Shown: positions 63,017 to 64,000 of the stretch, piece after piece
Numbering within the stretch: position 1 is the first letter of the stretch
How the letters are laid out: each line of letters begins with the position of its first letter
Program-made: the position numbers and the translations under genes
Notes under the pieces: generated by a model
The model's database searches: none
What the model was told of the DNA's origin: nothing
The model's input: the letters and a program-made list of their open reading frames with translations, nothing else
NCBI RefSeq assembly: GCF_000203975.2
Contig: NZ_AFCF02000003.1
Location: 317,327 to 381,326, forward strand
Origin: Leisingera sp. ANG1
Lineage (GTDB): Bacteria; Pseudomonadota; Alphaproteobacteria; Rhodobacterales; Rhodobacteraceae
Direction of reading: 5' to 3'
DNA length: 64,000 bases

Positions 63017-64000
63017 TAGTTGAAGGCGCCGATGAGGCGGCCGACCTCTCCCAGGTTGGTGATTGTGCTGTCATAGCAGGCAATGGCATCCCCGGGCAAA
63101 AGGAAGGGGTCATAATCGTCCCGGTCAGCGCGGCGCAGCAGGTCTTCGATCCTCCGCTCGATGACGACAGACACCTGTGTGACCGGATTGCGGGAGAACA
63201 GAACAGAGGACCGGTGCGCGCTGGTGGCGCGGGCGCCGCCCACGCAGTTGGTGTCCACCACCGCCTGCAGGTACCGTGTGCCATAGGGAAACTCGCGCAC
63301 CTCGCGGCCAATTGCGGAGAGCGCGTTGCCGGCGGCCGGCTGGGTGAGGTTCGACAAGAAAAGCGTCACCCCCGGAGGGCTGATGGGGCTGGGCCGCATC
63401 AGGTCTTCCTGGAAGCATCCGCGGCTGGGCACATGCACCTGATCGCCTGTCAGCAGCATGATGTCGACGGCATTCTGGCCTTCGAACACTCCGCGCATGT
63501 CCAGCCGGTAAAGGCTGCTGCCGCGCCGCACCTCGACTGCCGAGATATCCGCATCCGGGCGCACCCCGCCTGCCGCACGCAATGCGGCAGACAGGTTGCG
63601 CGCTTCGGTCGAGGCCCCCAGTGCGCCCTGCCTGCGGGAATCCACTTCGTCACCTGGAACACCGCCGATTTCTACGGCTTTAGGCTCAAAGACAGCTCCT
63701 GAAACACCGACCGTGACCGAGGCAAAATCAGCTGCCCGGACCGACAGCCGCGGCCGGTCAGAGTAGAAGTCTTCGGCGATCAGTTTCGCGGCAATGTCCT
63801 CCTCGATCTGGATGGCCGTTCGGCCCTGCGCACGGATCGGTGAAAGGAAGGGAAGCTTCAGCGTGCCATCCCGCGAGATAACGTAGTCGCCATTGAAGGT
63901 CTCATCATCGCCGACACGCACGTTCACCAGGTCATTGCGGGTGAACCGCTCGCCTGCCAACGCAGCCTGCGCTGTTCCAGCGCCCTTGCCGCCGGTTCCG
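63013..64000 (-). CDS. Wza-like polysaccharide export protein (partial, 5' end outside window)
   Basis: At least 329 residues; the frame stays open to the window edge, so the TTG at 63960 is not the real start and the signal peptide is missing. The poly-export domain reads LVNVRVGDDETFNGDYVISR followed by DGTLKLPFLSPIRAQGRTAI, then a SLBB-like part (VTVGVSGAVFEPKAVEIGGV), ALRAAGGVRPDADISAVEVR and LLTGDQVHVPSRGCFQED. Outer-membrane exporters of the Wza family carry exopolysaccharide out of the cell. It fits the polysaccharide genes to its left. Confidence 0.85.
   Translation of the reverse strand, partial: GTGGKGAGTAQAALAGERFTRNDLVNVRVGDDETFNGDYVISRDGTLKLPFLSPIRAQGRTAIQIEEDIAAKLIAEDFYSDRPRLSVRAADFASVTVGVSGAVFEPKAVEIGGVPGDEVDSRRQGALGASTEARNLSAALRAAGGVRPDADISAVEVRRGSSLYRLDMRGVFEGQNAVDIMLLTGDQVHVPSRGCFQEDLMRPSPISPPGVTLFLSNLTQPAAGNALSAIGREVREFPYGTRYLQAVVDTNCVGGARATSAHRSSVLFSRNPVTQVSVVIERRIEDLLRRADRDDYDPFLLPGDAIACYDSTITNLGEVGRLIGAFNY

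Overview
The window looks like chromosome (or a large replicon) of a marine alphaproteobacterium of the Roseobacter group (Rhodobacteraceae). The grounds are high GC, two TRAP transporters, a TmoXWV-type trimethylamine N-oxide (TMAO) importer, many ATGA-overlapping operons and alphaproteobacterial protein signatures. Leisingera, Phaeobacter or Ruegeria relatives are a guess, not a determination.

Layout. 1-2.3 kb: the tail of an unknown gene, a DsbA-like gene cut off by an IS3-family element, and debris. 2.3-7.6 kb: an OFA-type major facilitator gene and, behind it, a two-component pair (histidine kinase plus AAA+ response regulator with an unusual GAFPGA loop). Two matching palindromes lie upstream of the transporter. 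8.1-21.6 kb: one long minus-strand catabolic block whose first genes follow the order of the pimeloyl-CoA (pim) operon: FadB-like fusion, thiolase, large and small acyl-CoA dehydrogenases, thioesterase, enoyl-CoA hydratase, nitronate monooxygenase, CoA ligase, TRAP transporter, IclR regulator. 22-30.6 kb: a candidate small RNA, an AhpD/CMD-like protein divergent from an HxlR regulator, two GNAT genes, a GlxA-type regulator divergent from a methyltransferase/flavoprotein pair, and tRNA-Arg(ACG).

30.7-37.4 kb: an adenylate cyclase/TPR protein, then a four-gene minus-strand operon, YcaO - TfuA - zinc metalloprotease - a protein ending in seven tandem [I/V]SGAK repeats. No small precursor peptide is visible, so the repeat protein is the best candidate substrate for the YcaO/TfuA pair. 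This is the most novel-looking system here.

37.6-47.5 kb: a complete TorT/TorS/TorR TMAO-sensing system set against tmoXWV and a GlxA-family regulator, with TorR-box-like decamers upstream of tmoX. This suggests that a sensor known from anaerobic TMAO respiration controls TMAO uptake here. 47.6-52.3 kb: a second TRAP transporter with a PLP-dependent ammonia-lyase and a divergent Lrp/AsnC regulator. 52.4-53.6 kb: a decayed gene fragment and a decayed IS5-family (IS427-like) element. 53.8-64 kb: an exopolysaccharide region: O-antigen-ligase/polymerase-like protein, Wzz-like protein, LuxR-type response regulator, a fused WecG-type glycosyltransferase/initiating phosphoglycosyl transferase, GalU, a small molybdopterin-fold secreted protein with a hybrid histidine kinase, and a Wza-like exporter running off the window edge.

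All functional calls come from reading the sequence and family knowledge; no database search was run.
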